The notes beneath the pieces are model-generated. The model saw only the letters and a program-made list of their open reading frames with translations, ran no database searches and was not told where the DNA came from. The position numbers and the translations under genes were made by a program. This document shows, in pieces, positions 39,962-50,240 of a stretch of 64,000 nt of DNA; position 1 is the stretch's first letter; every line of letters begins with the position of its first letter. This DNA is from Heliopora coerulea. Lineage: Eukaryota > Cnidaria > Anthozoa > Scleralcyonacea > Helioporidae. The stretch lies in contig JASJOG010000121.1 in assembly GCA_030142905.1 (NCBI GenBank), positions 549,001-613,000 on the forward strand. The letters run 5' to 3'.

Positions 39962-42029
39962 ACGATAGAAGGAACTGATGTTTATGAAGGAAACAATGAA
40001 AGTGCTAGATTGTTGTTGAAAGCTTATCAGGAATCTGGTGAATCTGAAAAGGCACCTGTCGTCAGAAGTGATAATCAGAATGTTGTAGGTCTTTGTGTAA
40101 TGTTTTATGAACCAGTGGAGATGTTTGAGAGGATTCCTTTTAACGATTATTTGAAAGAGAAATCGTGGGTTCATTTGAAAGCTAGCAATGGTGAAACGTC
40201 AACTTATACTTTTTTGAAGAAGGTGCAGGGTGGTGGTTTGATAAAATTGCACGATACCTATGTTACTGCTGATATTTCGGTTAGAACAAGCGCTGGGAAT
40301 AAACTGAATGCCAGCACTATTTGCAATGATGTTCCTCCACCTTTGGCTAGTTGGTGGAAATCTATTCATGTTTCTTTGAACAGTGTTGCTTTGTCTGTGT
40401 CACACACTGATAATTTGATAGTGTCCAATGTTTTTTCACATCTGTTTGGGAGAAAAAATGCTAAAGAAGATTTGTATGGTTGTAACATGGGATGGGAAGA
40501 CATTTTTGATAAAGTGCAATATTTGCATGATGTTACAGCTGATGATCATGCAGGTAATACTAGGGCTCCTATTACTGCAAATACTGGTGGCAATAAAAAA
40601 ATTGACAGCATTGTAAACGCAGATGCTCAGTATTGCATAAAGAAAATGCTTATGCCTTTTTTCAATTCTGGCAATCAGTATATCCCCACTAACAATACTT
40701 TAAGGGTGAAATTCACTAGAGAAAGTCAACGTAAGTTTTTGACTATGTCAGAGCATAATTTGTTACTAATGTGTAACATGAAACGAAAAGATCTATTCAC
40801 AAAAACAGAAAGAAACTAAGGAGTTAATACAATAACTAAAAATGTTCAAGGCTTATCTGTCGTCTCGACACTTCAAGCTTGTGACTCTGATGACCCAATG
40901 GTGAAAGATGATAAAAGGTTGCAGCAGCAAAACGTTCCAACTAACTGTTAACTTCTTGTATTCAGGCAACGATCTTGAGCACATAACAATGTGAAACAAC
41001 ATGCAATAACACACACCGAGGGTCGGAGCGAGTCATGCTTATATAGCCTGTCTGTAAACTACGACGTCAACTTACGTCATTTCTTAAATGACCTAATGTA
41101 CTATTTTTACAAACAATCATGACAATGTTCATGACTTAAGTAACCTAAAAAGTACCTACATCAGCATGAGTCAGCAAAATTACAATCTCAGTATGAATAA
41201 GTGGTATGACTAAATAAAAACTATAGGAAATTCAAATGTTTGAGAATGTTCTTGGCGCGTGACGACTGTCACGTAACAAATTATGCAATGGCTGCGTCCA
41301 ATTTCAGTCATGGAGTGGCAAATGCTTCTGGTGATGATGCAGGTGGAGGGCAGAATGCTGGTAATTTAGCTAAGTTGGATGGTGTTAAAGTGAATTTCAG
41401 CGAGTTTTATATGCATTTCAAGCATGTTACTCCTAATGATTTGATTCAAAGTCAAATTAATAAGTTGATTGAGAAATGAGGCATGCCTGTGAATGTTTTT
41501 ACTCAAGAGATTCACGTTAAAACTACTGTTCACAATTGTGAAAATAGCAAGTTTTCTTGTAATGATATTTTTGGTGGAAACATTCCTTACATGATGATCA
41601 TGGGTGTGGTTAGGGATGATTATTAAAATGGTGATGCTTTTGTTCTGCCATTTTATTTTGGCTGGGAAAAAATGACAAATGTTGTTAAAGTAAATAACAT
41701 TCCTATTTGCTATCCAATCAAAAATTCAAAGGATGCTTATTTCCATACGAGGCATGCTCTTCATTTGGAAGATTTTGAAAACATGCACATTAGTTATGAT
41801 GATTACGAAAAACGGCATGCTTTGATGGCATTTGAGTTGAGTCCTATGGAGAATTCAAATATTCGAGTCTTGCTGATGGAACCAAAGAAAAGTGTTGGCA
41901 TTGAGAATTTATTTTGAAATGCAGAATGATGTTAAGGTTTATGTTGTGTTTATGGGTATGTGCAACCAGTGTGTTCATCAAGATTTTATACAGACTACTT
42001 TTAAGGAAATTAGTTATCGAAGTTTTTGA
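39962..42029 (+). pseudogene. Major capsid (hexon-like) protein split by a solo LTR
   Basis: The first part (to about 40760) contains VMFYEPVEMFERIPF, DISVRTSAG, PLASWWKSIHVSLNSVALSV and GNQYIPTNNTLRVKFT. A 518-bp solo LTR (40761-41278) splits the gene. The frame resumes with MAASNFSHGVANASGDDAGG and LAKLDGVKVNFSEFYM, then after stops TNVVKVNNIPICYP and, in another frame, MQNDVKVYVVFMG, ending EISYRSF with TGA at 42027-42029. Order and motifs match element 1. It is the best evidence for a Polinton-type hexon. Confidence 0.6.
40761..41278 (-). repeat. Solo LTR, 518 bp, same family as the left-edge LTR
   Basis: It begins TGTTACTAATGTG and ends ACGTAACA, flanked by AATT at 40757-40760 and 41279-41282 (4-bp target duplication). 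The element 1 capsid gene reads straight through the equivalent point. A TATATA motif on the minus strand lies at 41040-41045. Its similarity to 500-977 places both insertions in one family. Confidence 0.9.
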
Positions 42030-42045
42030 ATTTTTGAATGGAAGG

Positions 42046-42267
42046 ATGCCTGGTGAGATGAAGAAATATGGTAATGCTAAGAAGAAAAAATATTTTGCAG
42101 ATGCTGATTGTATAATTTCTAATAACTTTCAAACCAAGCTACTTCATTCAAACATGAATGGTCGTCTCCGTTTTGCTCAGGTGTCAACTCATTCACCATT
42201 GTTTTATGCAAATTCTTCCCAATATGGGAGAAATTCTCAGGTCATGTTCAAGACATTTCAGGTGTAA
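42046..42267 (+). CDS. 73-aa protein after the major capsid gene, intact
   Basis: Frame MPGEMKKYGNAKKKKYFADA to VMFKTFQV, 17 bases after the capsid stop. It contains CIISNNFQTKLLHSNMNGRL and RFAQVSTHSPLFY. The element 1 copy has one TGA. No family is recognised. Confidence 0.5.
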   Translation: MPGEMKKYGNAKKKKYFADADCIISNNFQTKLLHSNMNGRLRFAQVSTHSPLFYANSSQYGRNSQVMFKTFQV

Positions 42268-42336
42268 TCTCGGACAGATTAACAAAATGGTAACTTTATT
42301 GCATAATTTTTTTGAAAAAAAAAAAAGGATGTAAAA

Positions 42337-42927
42337 ATGAGTGAAGCTGATGAAAAAGTTAGCGATTTTGATGATGAAGCCAGATGGAAAATCATGAAAT
42401 ATAATATGGAAAGTGATGAATCTGATGACGATGGTGGGAAGGAAATGGTTGCTTATATTGGTCACAGCGATCATTCAAGTTCGTCTTCCAGTGATGAAGA
42501 GGAGTTGCATTTTTCTCATGAAGAACGGAAAAGATGTGGAAGGATTGTTCATTCTGTCGTTAAAGAATTATTTAAAAATTAGAGGTTTTTTTGGAAGTTA
42601 TGGAAGGGAAATGAAGGTGTTCAAAGAGTGCATAATGAGGAGTCAAAATTAGGATGTTTTTCTGGTGAAATTCGGATTTTTTTGCGTTCCTACAAGGATG
42701 GAGAACAAAAATCATTTGCTGCTAGGTTGAAGAAGTGTGTGAAGATTTTATGTAAGGCCAGTAGCCGAGATCCTTCTTTGCCCAAATTGTCTGACAGTGA
42801 GGTTGTTCTTATGAAAAGCTTTTTAAAAAACAAAATGACAAGCAGGGACAAGAAATTGTTATTGGTAGAGAATGTGTTGTTTTACAATGTATTGAGGAAG
42901 TTGGCAAAATATTTGAATAGGGTTTGA
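42337..42927 (+). pseudogene. Acidic Ser/Asp/Glu-rich protein, frameshifted
   Basis: MSEADEKVSDFDDEARWKIM, acidic tract, SSSSSSDEEELHFS, then RKRCGRIVHSVVKELF and a stop at 42580. The conserved C-terminal half (SFAARLKKCVKIL, DSEVVLMKSFLKNK, NVLRKLAKYLNRV) continues in another frame to 42927. The layout is the same as at 6660-7249. Confidence 0.5.
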
Positions 42928-42964
42928 ATATTTTTTCTTGTTTTCAGGAAGAAGAAATAAAAAA

Positions 42965-43231
42965 ATGTCAAACGATAAGGAAAAGGTGTCCAGATTGCAA
43001 GTTATCAATCCTGTTTTACTGACTAATATATTACAAAGAGTGGATGAAAATGCTAAACGTCAAAGTATTTCCAATGCTTTGGATCAGTCTGGTTTGAACA
43101 AGATTATCAATGATCATGTTAGATATTTGAACTTGCCTTTGGATAGCTGTTTGAAAGATACTTTTAGAATGAAGTTATTGAGCAGGGTTGCCTTTTTCGA
43201 TGAATGGGTACGAAGCAATTATGATTTCTAA
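42965..43231 (+). CDS. Truncated homologue of the gene at 7300-8068
   Basis: It is open from MSNDKEKVSRLQVINPVLLT to RVAFFDEWVRSNYDF. The last dozen residues are unrelated to element 1 because a deletion of about 4.9 kb (element 1 coordinates about 7510-12395) joins this gene tail-to-tail with the PolB remnant. Its start is cleaner than in element 1. Confidence 0.5.
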   Translation: MSNDKEKVSRLQVINPVLLTNILQRVDENAKRQSISNALDQSGLNKIINDHVRYLNLPLDSCLKDTFRMKLLSRVAFFDEWVRSNYDF

Positions 43232-43245
43232 CTCTGATTTCTTTT

Positions 43246-44040
43246 TTATTTTTTGTTGTTCATAAAATGAAAACATCTGACAATTGAATTGCAATCATTA
43301 CAATATTTAAATAATTGACAGGTTGACAATTTGGTTCCTCCTCCTCCTGGTGCAGAGTGTTTCTTATGATAATGTTCAGATAGACCTGTTTGGTTATAAA
43401 AATAAATGTCACACATGGGGCATTCAAAACAGGTGTTTGATGTGGAGTTGTGTGATTTGCAAGAAGAATAACATTTTATGCAAAGAGTTTCTGTCAGACA
43501 AACGTGGTTCAGCTGGCCTTTGATGACATTCATGCATTTTTTGCAAAAGATCATCTTTCTGCCGAACAGATATTTGCCCAGATCTCCAGTTATACTGTAG
43601 TGATTGTTGAATTCTCTGAGGATGATTGTGTTGTTGTTTATTCGCTTGTATGTCATGTCATCATTTAGTCATGAATTGAATACTAAATTGTGTTGCAAGT
43701 AAACATTTTCCTAGGAGTTGTTTTGTTCCATTTTTTTCGTCCTGAAAAATGACGATGTTGAAATCTTTTGGTTTCAAATATGATTGGTAGAGCCTGTCAA
43801 AATTTTGACATTCGTTTCCATGTTCATTGACTTCTTGTGACGTTTCTCAAATCTGCTTCAATTTGCTTGCGAATAAATCTGTGAACTTTGTCTGATTTGC
43901 TAAGAAAATATTTTTATGCTTGTGAGGGCAGCGACGGCAAAACAATTTTGTTGGACTTCTACATTTGTGATTCCAATGTGGTTCACAGTTCTTTTTATGT
44001 TTTAATTTTTTGAAAGTTCTATCTTTCCTGATCCTGACAA
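43246..44040 (-). pseudogene. N-terminal PolB remnant
   Basis: The open part 43246-43656 (ITGDLGKYLFGRKMIFCKKC, CDIYFYNQTGLSEHYHKKH, STCQLFKYCNDCNSIVRCF) matches 12400-12792 of element 1 and has its CxxC and Cys-His clusters. The upstream part to 44040 has several stops. No exonuclease or palm motif remains, so no polymerase can be made. Confidence 0.7.
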
Positions 44041-44220
44041 CTTTGTCTTCTTTGACATGTTTATTCTCACGTCGCCAAAATTCATTTGCTTATTTGCGGT
44101 TTTGACTTTGTTCCCTTTTGATGGTCAAGGAATTACTCGTGATGCTACCATCATTCCCACCCAGTCTCTTTTGAATAATTCCAAAGCGTTGCTTTGCAAA
44201 TGATCGTTCAGTATTTTTTA
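44041..44220 (-). pseudogene. Remnant of the small basic gene upstream of PolB
   Basis: It is the decayed counterpart of 13137-13331. The ILNDHLQSNALELF- and MVASRVIP-like segments can be recognised, with stops. Confidence 0.35.
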
Positions 44221-44223
44221 CAA

Positions 44224-44584
44224 TCATTCTGTCATCAAATCGTCTTTTACAACTGTTGCAGTTGTGAATTCTCTTGTAGGAAATTTATCGAAGAAAAGTC
44301 TAATGTATGCTGTCTTGTTTTTAACTGTTGATTTTGCACTTTTTATTAATCTATCCAAAAATCTCTTCAAAGCATCTTCTAACTTTACGTTTTCAGGAAT
44401 GCCTTCATATTCTTTCATCTTTTCTGACAGATTAATTCGGTAATTGAATATTTTGGAAACGATGCCTAATCTTGGCATTTGAAGCAGTTACGTTTGTTTT
44501 GATTTGTTCTTTGTAAGGAATGTAACTTACTATTTTTTCCATTTCATCTTTGGAAAACTTGACTTCTTTCAATGGTGCACTCAT
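44224..44584 (-). pseudogene. Homologue of the 122-aa PolB-operon protein
   Basis: The start (MSAPLKEVKFSKDEMEKI) is at 44584, overlapping the preceding stop as ATGA. A small deletion near 44480 shifts the frame before MPRLGIVSKIFNYRINL. The rest (YEGIPENVKLEDALKRFLD, AYIRLFFDKFPTREF) is open to 44224. Confidence 0.5.
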
Positions 44585-44817
44585 TTTCTTTTTCTTGATT
44601 TTCTTGCTTTCAAATATCTTGCAAGTCGTGTTCCCAATGGAAAGTGACAGCCACTGTGCATGGTTGTTTGCTCTCTATTTATTTCTTGTTCAGTGAATTC
44701 GAATTCAAGACTGGCACAAATGCCATCTTGTTCTTCTTTGTTTTCTGTATAAATTTGATTCTTAGGGACTGTGATGATCATGCACCAACAAGATGTTTTG
44801 TTTTGAAAGACTACCAT
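44581..44817 (-). CDS. Unknown 78-aa protein, intact
   Basis: It starts MVVFQNKTSCWCMIITVPKN and ends ARYLKARKSRKRK, so its C-terminus is strongly basic. It is conserved with 13684-13962 but without the run-on tail. Its start codon overlaps the divergent plus-strand ATG (44816) within CATG. Confidence 0.55.
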   Translation of the reverse strand: MVVFQNKTSCWCMIITVPKNQIYTENKEEQDGICASLEFEFTEQEINREQTTMHSGCHFPLGTRLARYLKARKSRKRK

Positions 44818-45136
44818 GAGTCCTTCTAATGGCATAATTGAAGTCTATAAAAAAGATGAAAACGATAAAGATGTGTTAGTGGGAACTTTTGACAACGATG
44901 ACAAATGCTGTCCTTTTGTTCAAGTGTTATTTCAAGAAGCTATTCATCATTTTGCTACAACTGATGGCGATCCTGGTCATATTTTTCAGTACAGCGCATG
45001 TGAATTAGAAAAGCGAAAAGAAGCATTTTTCATTTCTTATAAAATGGTTTCCCTGTTAGTTATTTTAATTATTAATGCAATAATAGATTTCATAAAAAAT
45101 CTGACAAATTATTCTGGTGTGAAAGTTTACATTTGA
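44816..45136 (+). CDS. Unknown 106-aa protein, intact
   Basis: MSPSNGIIEVYKKDENDKDV to NYSGVKVYI, matching 13961-14278 over the full length with mostly conservative changes. It contains DGDPGHIFQYSACELEKRKE and a hydrophobic LLVILIINAIIDFI. It forms a plus-strand pair with the SET gene 55 bases downstream. No family is recognised. Confidence 0.6.
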   Translation: MSPSNGIIEVYKKDENDKDVLVGTFDNDDKCCPFVQVLFQEAIHHFATTDGDPGHIFQYSACELEKRKEAFFISYKMVSLLVILIINAIIDFIKNLTNYSGVKVYI

Positions 45137-45191
45137 GGAGGATGCGTAAGTTAGCATTTTAATTATTTTGTGTAGGAAAAAAGTTAACAAA

Positions 45192-45707
45192 ATGGGTAGA
45201 AATAATTTGCCTCAAGTTATAAGTGTGAGATGCAAATCTATCAAGAAAAAAGGGGGTCGCTGCAAGAACAGGATGAAAAGGACAAGAAAATGCTGGGTTC
45301 ATTTGCAACAGAAAAATAACCTGCGTGTGAAGAAGTCAAACATTCCTAATGCTGGATTTGGTTTGTTTGCCAGACAAAAAGCTATTAAGAGAGGTGAAAG
45401 AATAGGGAAATACAACAGTGGGAGGATTAGAAGTCATAAATTAGACAGATATTATGGAGTGGGGAATGTAGCTCCTTATGCTTATTGTGATAGTGATGAA
45501 AGAAAAGCAAGATGTATCAATGCCAATTTGAGTGCTGGTAGTGCTCTCAGATATGCAAATGATGCAAGGAGATCTAATAAGAACAACATGATTATGAAAA
45601 ATATTCCATCTAGAAGATATAAATTTTCACCAGTGGGTTGTGCATTGAAAAAAATTAATCCAGGGAAAGAAATATATTGGAATTATGGAAAATATTATTG
45701 GCAATGA
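45192..45707 (+). CDS. SET-domain protein (putative lysine methyltransferase), intact
   Basis: The frame is 171 aa from the ATG at 45192. A basic Cys/Lys/Arg-rich N-terminus (residues about 10-45, CKSIKKKGGRCKNRMKRTRK) precedes the SET domain. Its motifs are NIPNAGFGLFARQKAIKRGE (cofactor loop), APYAYCDSDERKARCINANL, LRYANDARRSNKNN in place of the canonical R(F/Y)xNHxCxPN, and PGKEIYWNYGKYYW matching E(L/I).(Y/W).YG. There is no post-SET Cys cluster. The expected reaction is S-adenosylmethionine-dependent lysine methylation, perhaps of host histone or virion core protein. Asn-Asp replaces Asn-His, so activity is uncertain. Confidence 0.75.
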   Translation: MGRNNLPQVISVRCKSIKKKGGRCKNRMKRTRKCWVHLQQKNNLRVKKSNIPNAGFGLFARQKAIKRGERIGKYNSGRIRSHKLDRYYGVGNVAPYAYCDSDERKARCINANLSAGSALRYANDARRSNKNNMIMKNIPSRRYKFSPVGCALKKINPGKEIYWNYGKYYWQ

Positions 45708-45889
45708 TAATAAAACAAAGTATTTTTTTTTATCTTAAAAAACAGTTGTTATATTTGTTATTTTTAACACTATACAAACGACATCCTAAGATTAATACTC
45801 TGTTTTTGGTTGGAAAGCATAATGCAGGAAAGTCCTTATTTTGTTTGTTGTTTTTAAGAGAAACAATGTGACTTTGCTGTTCATACAAT

Positions 45890-46361
45890 CATTTTCTTTT
45901 CATCTGTTTTACACATTGAGCATATAGTTTATATTATGAGGATTGTTCCAATGCATGCTATTGCTATTGTTATCTCCCATTTTTGCATAACAGACGGGTT
46001 GATGTTCACGTTGATCATTTCTTTACCACATGCTTGACTTGGAAGTTGTTTCAGGAGCTTCTATACATCCGATTTCTAAACTTCCATTGTAATATTTATT
46101 GGAATACAGAGGAGTTTCAGGTATAAGACCAGGAGGACAGTCTGGTTGCAGGATGCAACATAAATTTCCTTGTATCAGCATTTTGTAAGTGTCATCTGGA
46201 CAAGAGATATCCAAAAACTTCGGATCCTGCTTTGCAACTTTCCCCCAACCATTACAATAATCTGAATTTGCAGGGATGATTAAGATGACTATGATGAGAT
46301 AAAGCAACATTGTTCCTACAATAACAAACAACGGCAAGTTGTTGAATCTCTTATTCTTCAA
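45890..46361 (-). pseudogene. Membrane-anchored Cys-rich protein, partly decayed
   Basis: From 46361: MKNKRFNNLPLFVIVGTMLL, a strong hydrophobic signal-anchor, then DYCNGWGKVAKQ, CPDDTYKML, CCILQPDCPPGLIPETP, an NGS glycosylation site and GCIEAPET. A small deletion at about 46023 shifts the frame before the C-terminal membrane segment (WEITIAIACIGTILI-like). It is homologous to 15059-15489, though the N-terminal hydrophobic regions are not alike. Confidence 0.55.
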
Positions 46362-46551
46362 TGCTGCTGCTCGAAAGTCTTAAGAATAATTTGACTTCTT
46401 TGTCTGTTTTGCTTTCCAATGTGTTTGGAATCGCCATTCACAATGCTGGAAAAATGCTTCCTTTTGTATGGTTTGAGTTTATTGTAATGGAGTTGTCTTA
46501 AGGGATTATGGTTGCAGACCTGTTCGTGTTACAAAATGTACACTCCTTTTA

Positions 46552-47144
46552 GGGACTGTTTACACAAGCCCAGGTCAGCTCACCACCTGTGGTCTTTCTT
46601 TTTTCTTGTTTACATGAACCCGGGGTGGGCGTTATTTCAGACATGTTTTTCCAACACAGGTTGACCCGTAAGCATGTCGTTTATTTAACAGTTCAACCAC
46701 AGATTTAATCGCCATACATTTGCGTATGCAAGAAAACAGTGCAATCATGTCCGAAAAGTCGCCGTTTTTATCATCCATCTCAGATTTGTGGTCTTCAAGA
46801 GAGACAATCAAGTATTCAACCTTTGCGCTCAACCACAGATGTAAACGAAGTTTTTCTCTGTGAGCGATCGAACTTGCCATGCTTCCAGCAGATGGACAAC
46901 ATAAACTACAACTTTGGCTTGATGCGAAAAATGAAAACTAACCAAAATTATTGTAGTGCTGATACTTTAGACGAGCCTGAGTCAAGTCAACCCATGTTTA
47001 CGTGGAAAAATTGACAAAAATTTGACACCTTCACACCTAGCCAACCCAGGTCGACCCGGGTATCGTGTAAACGCTAACAGCAGTTTATTCATAGACGGGT
47101 TGACCCAGGTTGGGTGCCAACCTGGGATTGTGGAAATGGCCCCC
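46552..47144. mobile_element. 593-bp non-autonomous DNA element
   Basis: Imperfect terminal inverted repeats: GGGACTGTTTACACAAGCCC at the left, GGGGCCATTTCCACAATCCC read inward from the right. TA dinucleotides flank both ends. Internal GTGTAAAC and CCCAGGT motifs echo the ends. It is less AT-rich than the host element. Element 1 lacks it. ORFs inside are not credible genes. Confidence 0.65.
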
Positions 47145-47271
47145 TAGAATAATTTGTCTTCAGGCATTATTTGTTGTCAGACCCCTTTGTGTTATGAAAT
47201 GCGCATTCCTTCTAGAATGAAATCTTGACATTGATAAAAGAGAAGTTAGATTGCATGTTTTATAAATTGAC

Positions 47272-47955
47272 ATGGCGTCTTTCAATTGTGAACATCACAG
47301 ATTCTTTGCTGAAATTATGTCTATGGGAATACTAAATATCAAGAGTCATTTAAGTTTGCATCTATTCTCATGGATATTTACATGAAAGATGATATGAGTC
47401 ATGGAATGGAACTGAAAAATGCCAACGATTTGACTTGCTTCATCTACATGGCGAAAACAAATAGAACACAACATTTAAATACTACGACTGGAAAATACAT
47501 ATTCCTCAAAAGACCTGAAGGAGAAAGAAGTCCAGTCTGGACAATTTTGTTAATGTTTGCACCAATTCCTGAAACAAGATGTTTCTTTTACATCAGGAAG
47601 GATTCGCTTGCTGCTTGCCTATATCATTTAATCATTCATAAGGAAAGAACCAGTGAACAAGGATTACAGTTACAATATTACATCAATACACCATTTTATT
47701 TGAGAGTAACTGTTGAACTTTTTTTTATTTGCTAAGACATTAAGACCTCATTCAGCAAATGAAATTTTGCTCATGATGAACGATCATGTTGATTGTGGTT
47801 CCAGAAGCGAACTCATGAAACAACCCATTAATGAATTATTCAATTTCACATCTATCATTAATGTTGACAATGTATGCAAATTCGAATCTTATATAAAAGA
47901 GTGTTTGATAGTTGAAAGTATACATTTACTAGACAGAAAGCATGGAAAGCGTTAA
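47272..47955 (+). pseudogene. Unknown ~220-aa protein of element 2
   Basis: The start MASFNCEHHRFFAEIMSM is at 47272. One frameshift near 47325 leads to KFASILMDIYMKDDMSHGME, FIYMAKTNRTQHLNTTTGKY and SLAACLYHLIIHKERTSEQG. A second shift near 47730 leads to RPHSANEILLMMNDHVDCGS. The segment is absent from element 1, replaced by element 3. It has mixed alpha/beta character and no recognised family. Confidence 0.45.
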
Positions 47956-48844
47956 CGATGCAAACCCTCTCGCAGACAAAATTCTCGACTTCGTATCAAC
48001 CTTCAGTGGGGGAAATGATGAATGACTGCATCACGAACACGCAAATTGCAAGGGAATACAACACAACGATGGATGCAGTTCATCAAGCAGAACAATATGT
48101 GAATCCCAAAGCCATCCCCAACAACAACTTTCAAGCGTCTCAAGTGAAGTTGAACAAATTGTTGAACCAATCAAAGAGGAAAGCAATTTCAACATCAACG
48201 GAAACTACCAACAGAATTCCTTGTTTGCCATAACAACAACAACAACCAGTAACATCATGCAATTCTCTTCTGGAGCAACACGATTATCGAACAATATGCA
48301 GAACAAGAGAATATTGCAGCCCTTGATGTCAAGTTTGAAAGATGAAACGAATAGAAAGAGAACTATAACGGTTCAAAAACATGAAGTAAATTTATCTTGT
48401 TATAACAGTGATAAGACGAGAAAAATTTTTGAAAACATGCCTTACAATAGCTTTAGTCGCCACAGAGACATGTTTTGCAAGATGTTAATAAGTTTCATGT
48501 TTGAACATGAAATTTTAAATTACACTAATCTTTACATCTACAAAATAAATTTGAGAGTTACTAAAAATGAGATAGAAGGGGAGTTGTTGAACATCAAACA
48601 AAATGAAGATCATATATTACTGTTAGGTGTGAAGAAACATTTACTCATAGCTGGGCAAGAGTTAGACACACACTTCTGTTATCGCATGTTTATCAAGTCA
48701 AGTTTCATGAAAGTCAGCATTGTTGCTGCAGCTAGCATCGCTTTAAATCATATTAGGTATAACAGGCTGCCTATTTTTACAAAGTTCCCGAAACCTGCAT
48801 TTGCAAAATTCATAGAGGTTTGTTTCATGTTCAGTGAAAATTAA
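47942..48844 (+). pseudogene. Unknown ~300-aa protein with one in-frame TGA
   Basis: The ATG at 47942 overlaps the end of the previous gene. A single TGA at 48023-48025 interrupts the frame, which then stays open through a Gln/Ser/Thr-rich linker to 48844. The C-terminal 150 residues are structured: FSRHRDMFCKMLISFMFEHE, LRVTKNEIEGELLNIK and FMKVSIVAAASIALNHIRYN. The low-complexity N-terminus followed by a helical domain recalls a regulatory DNA-binding protein, but no family is recognised. Confidence 0.45.
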
Positions 48845-49245
48845 AATGAATTTCAACATTTCAAATCATATTTAAAGACTGTAACTTGCCATGAAGATGG
48901 TTGTCAAACATTAAGGTCTTAGACAAAACTTGTTGTGTGATGAAACAAAGTGTGTTATTGTTAAATAAAACTATTCACTTACTTTGCATTTGCAATATCC
49001 TTTTCAATCTGACTTTGTTTTTGAATAGACCATTATAGGTGTTATTTTTTCTGAATCTATTTTTAAACCATTTCATTGAATAAATTAAGTTATGAATTTT
49101 TAATAACCCTTCATCAGAATTAATTTTTTACTATATATATATGAGGTGTGAAATCATTTAAGACACTTCGAGATGGTTGATCAAAGGTTAGAGAATTAGA
49201 TTCATAAGTGTCATCAAATGAATCTCTTTCATATTATTCAAATGA
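48845..49245. other. Intergenic, no gene seen
   Basis: It contains one copy of the repeat unit that is expanded in element 1 at 29187 (here near 48918) and otherwise AT-rich sequence similar to 29371-29640. Confidence 0.4.
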
Positions 49246-50021
49246 CTTCAAGATCTTTCTCGAAGACATGTCACTTTTCATATTTTCAACTGTCTGGAAT
49301 AACAAAGACAAACCAAAATTTATAGCGTGTTGTTGACATGAATCATGCAGATGGAAAATTGTTAAAATTGCAACAGTATGGATTGAACAATGGTAAACAT
49401 TTCACTTATGATTTTTCAAGTCTTATTTCTACGAGAAATCTTCTGAAAACCAACGAGTGGTCAAACATACCAGGCAATACTGAATGGGGAAATGCTACAG
49501 GGGTCGAGAAAGTTGGTGGGACAAATGCTGATTTAATTGAGGATTATATGTTGGGACAATTCTTTTTTGATTATTCTCAAACTAATATCATTAAAAGGAT
49601 CAAAGTGAGTACAAATGCGAATTTGGTGAGGTAGCATTATGAAAATCATCAATGGGAAGATGAATCCAAAAATGCATCTCATTTCATATATTACAACCTT
49701 TACAAGGTTAAAGCAAATGTTGCAAACCCTTATTTATTACAACATAGAAAAACTAATCTGTACGGAGTGACTTTTTTGTATGCGAGGGAAAGTCCTAACA
49801 TTGTTTCAACAAGAAAATCAGTTTGGAATTTTTGTGCTGAACCAGCGGTTCACAATTTGAATTTCAGACTTCTTAAAGATCGTGACATTTTCGTTGATAC
49901 AAAAGTCAATTTTAAACATTGTGGAAATGCTGATGGAATTGACAGCAGTGGGAAACGTTACATGTTGGTAGCTTTTCCTTACTGGACGATGACCTTTAAA
50001 GTGGATTATGTAGCATTGTGA
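49246..50021 (+). pseudogene. Unknown beta-rich protein near the right end
   Basis: It starts in one frame with FLEDMSLFIFSTVWNNKDKP, shifts near 49330 to MNHADGKLLKLQQYGLNNGK, has a TAG at 49632-49634 after NLVR, then HYENHQWEDESKNASHFIYY and a final FPYWTMTFKVDYVAL at 50021. About 260 aa. It is homologous to 29640-30431. The strand-rich content could suit a virion protein. No family is recognised. Confidence 0.45.
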
Positions 50022-50071
50022 GCAATTGTTGTCAAAATATTGAAAGAATTCCATGATATAACCACATAATA

Positions 50072-50240
50072 CACTGGCGGTCAAAAAGAATTGATAACAC
50101 AGAAGCTAAAGATGGCGATGTTATAAACATTGCAAGAAATCTTATCATAGCAAGTAATTACACCGAAAACAAACCTTAATATTTAATGGCTGCTCCACGA
50201 GCTTTGATCACTGCTTTACACCTTCAAGGCATGCTATTTA
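50072..50240. mobile_element. Tc1/mariner-like terminal fragment
   Basis: A TA dinucleotide (50070-50071) is followed by CACTGGCGGTCAAAAAGAAT, the usual Tc1-like terminal motif. The sequence to about 50240 (GCTTTACACCTTCAAGGCAT) resembles a decayed Tc1 transposase 3' region. No opposite end is found, so it is a truncated copy. Confidence 0.5.

Noticed and set aside
46632..47014. Two ORFs inside the 593-bp element
   Set aside because: They lie wholly within a TIR-bounded non-coding insertion, on opposite strands, with no recognisable motif.
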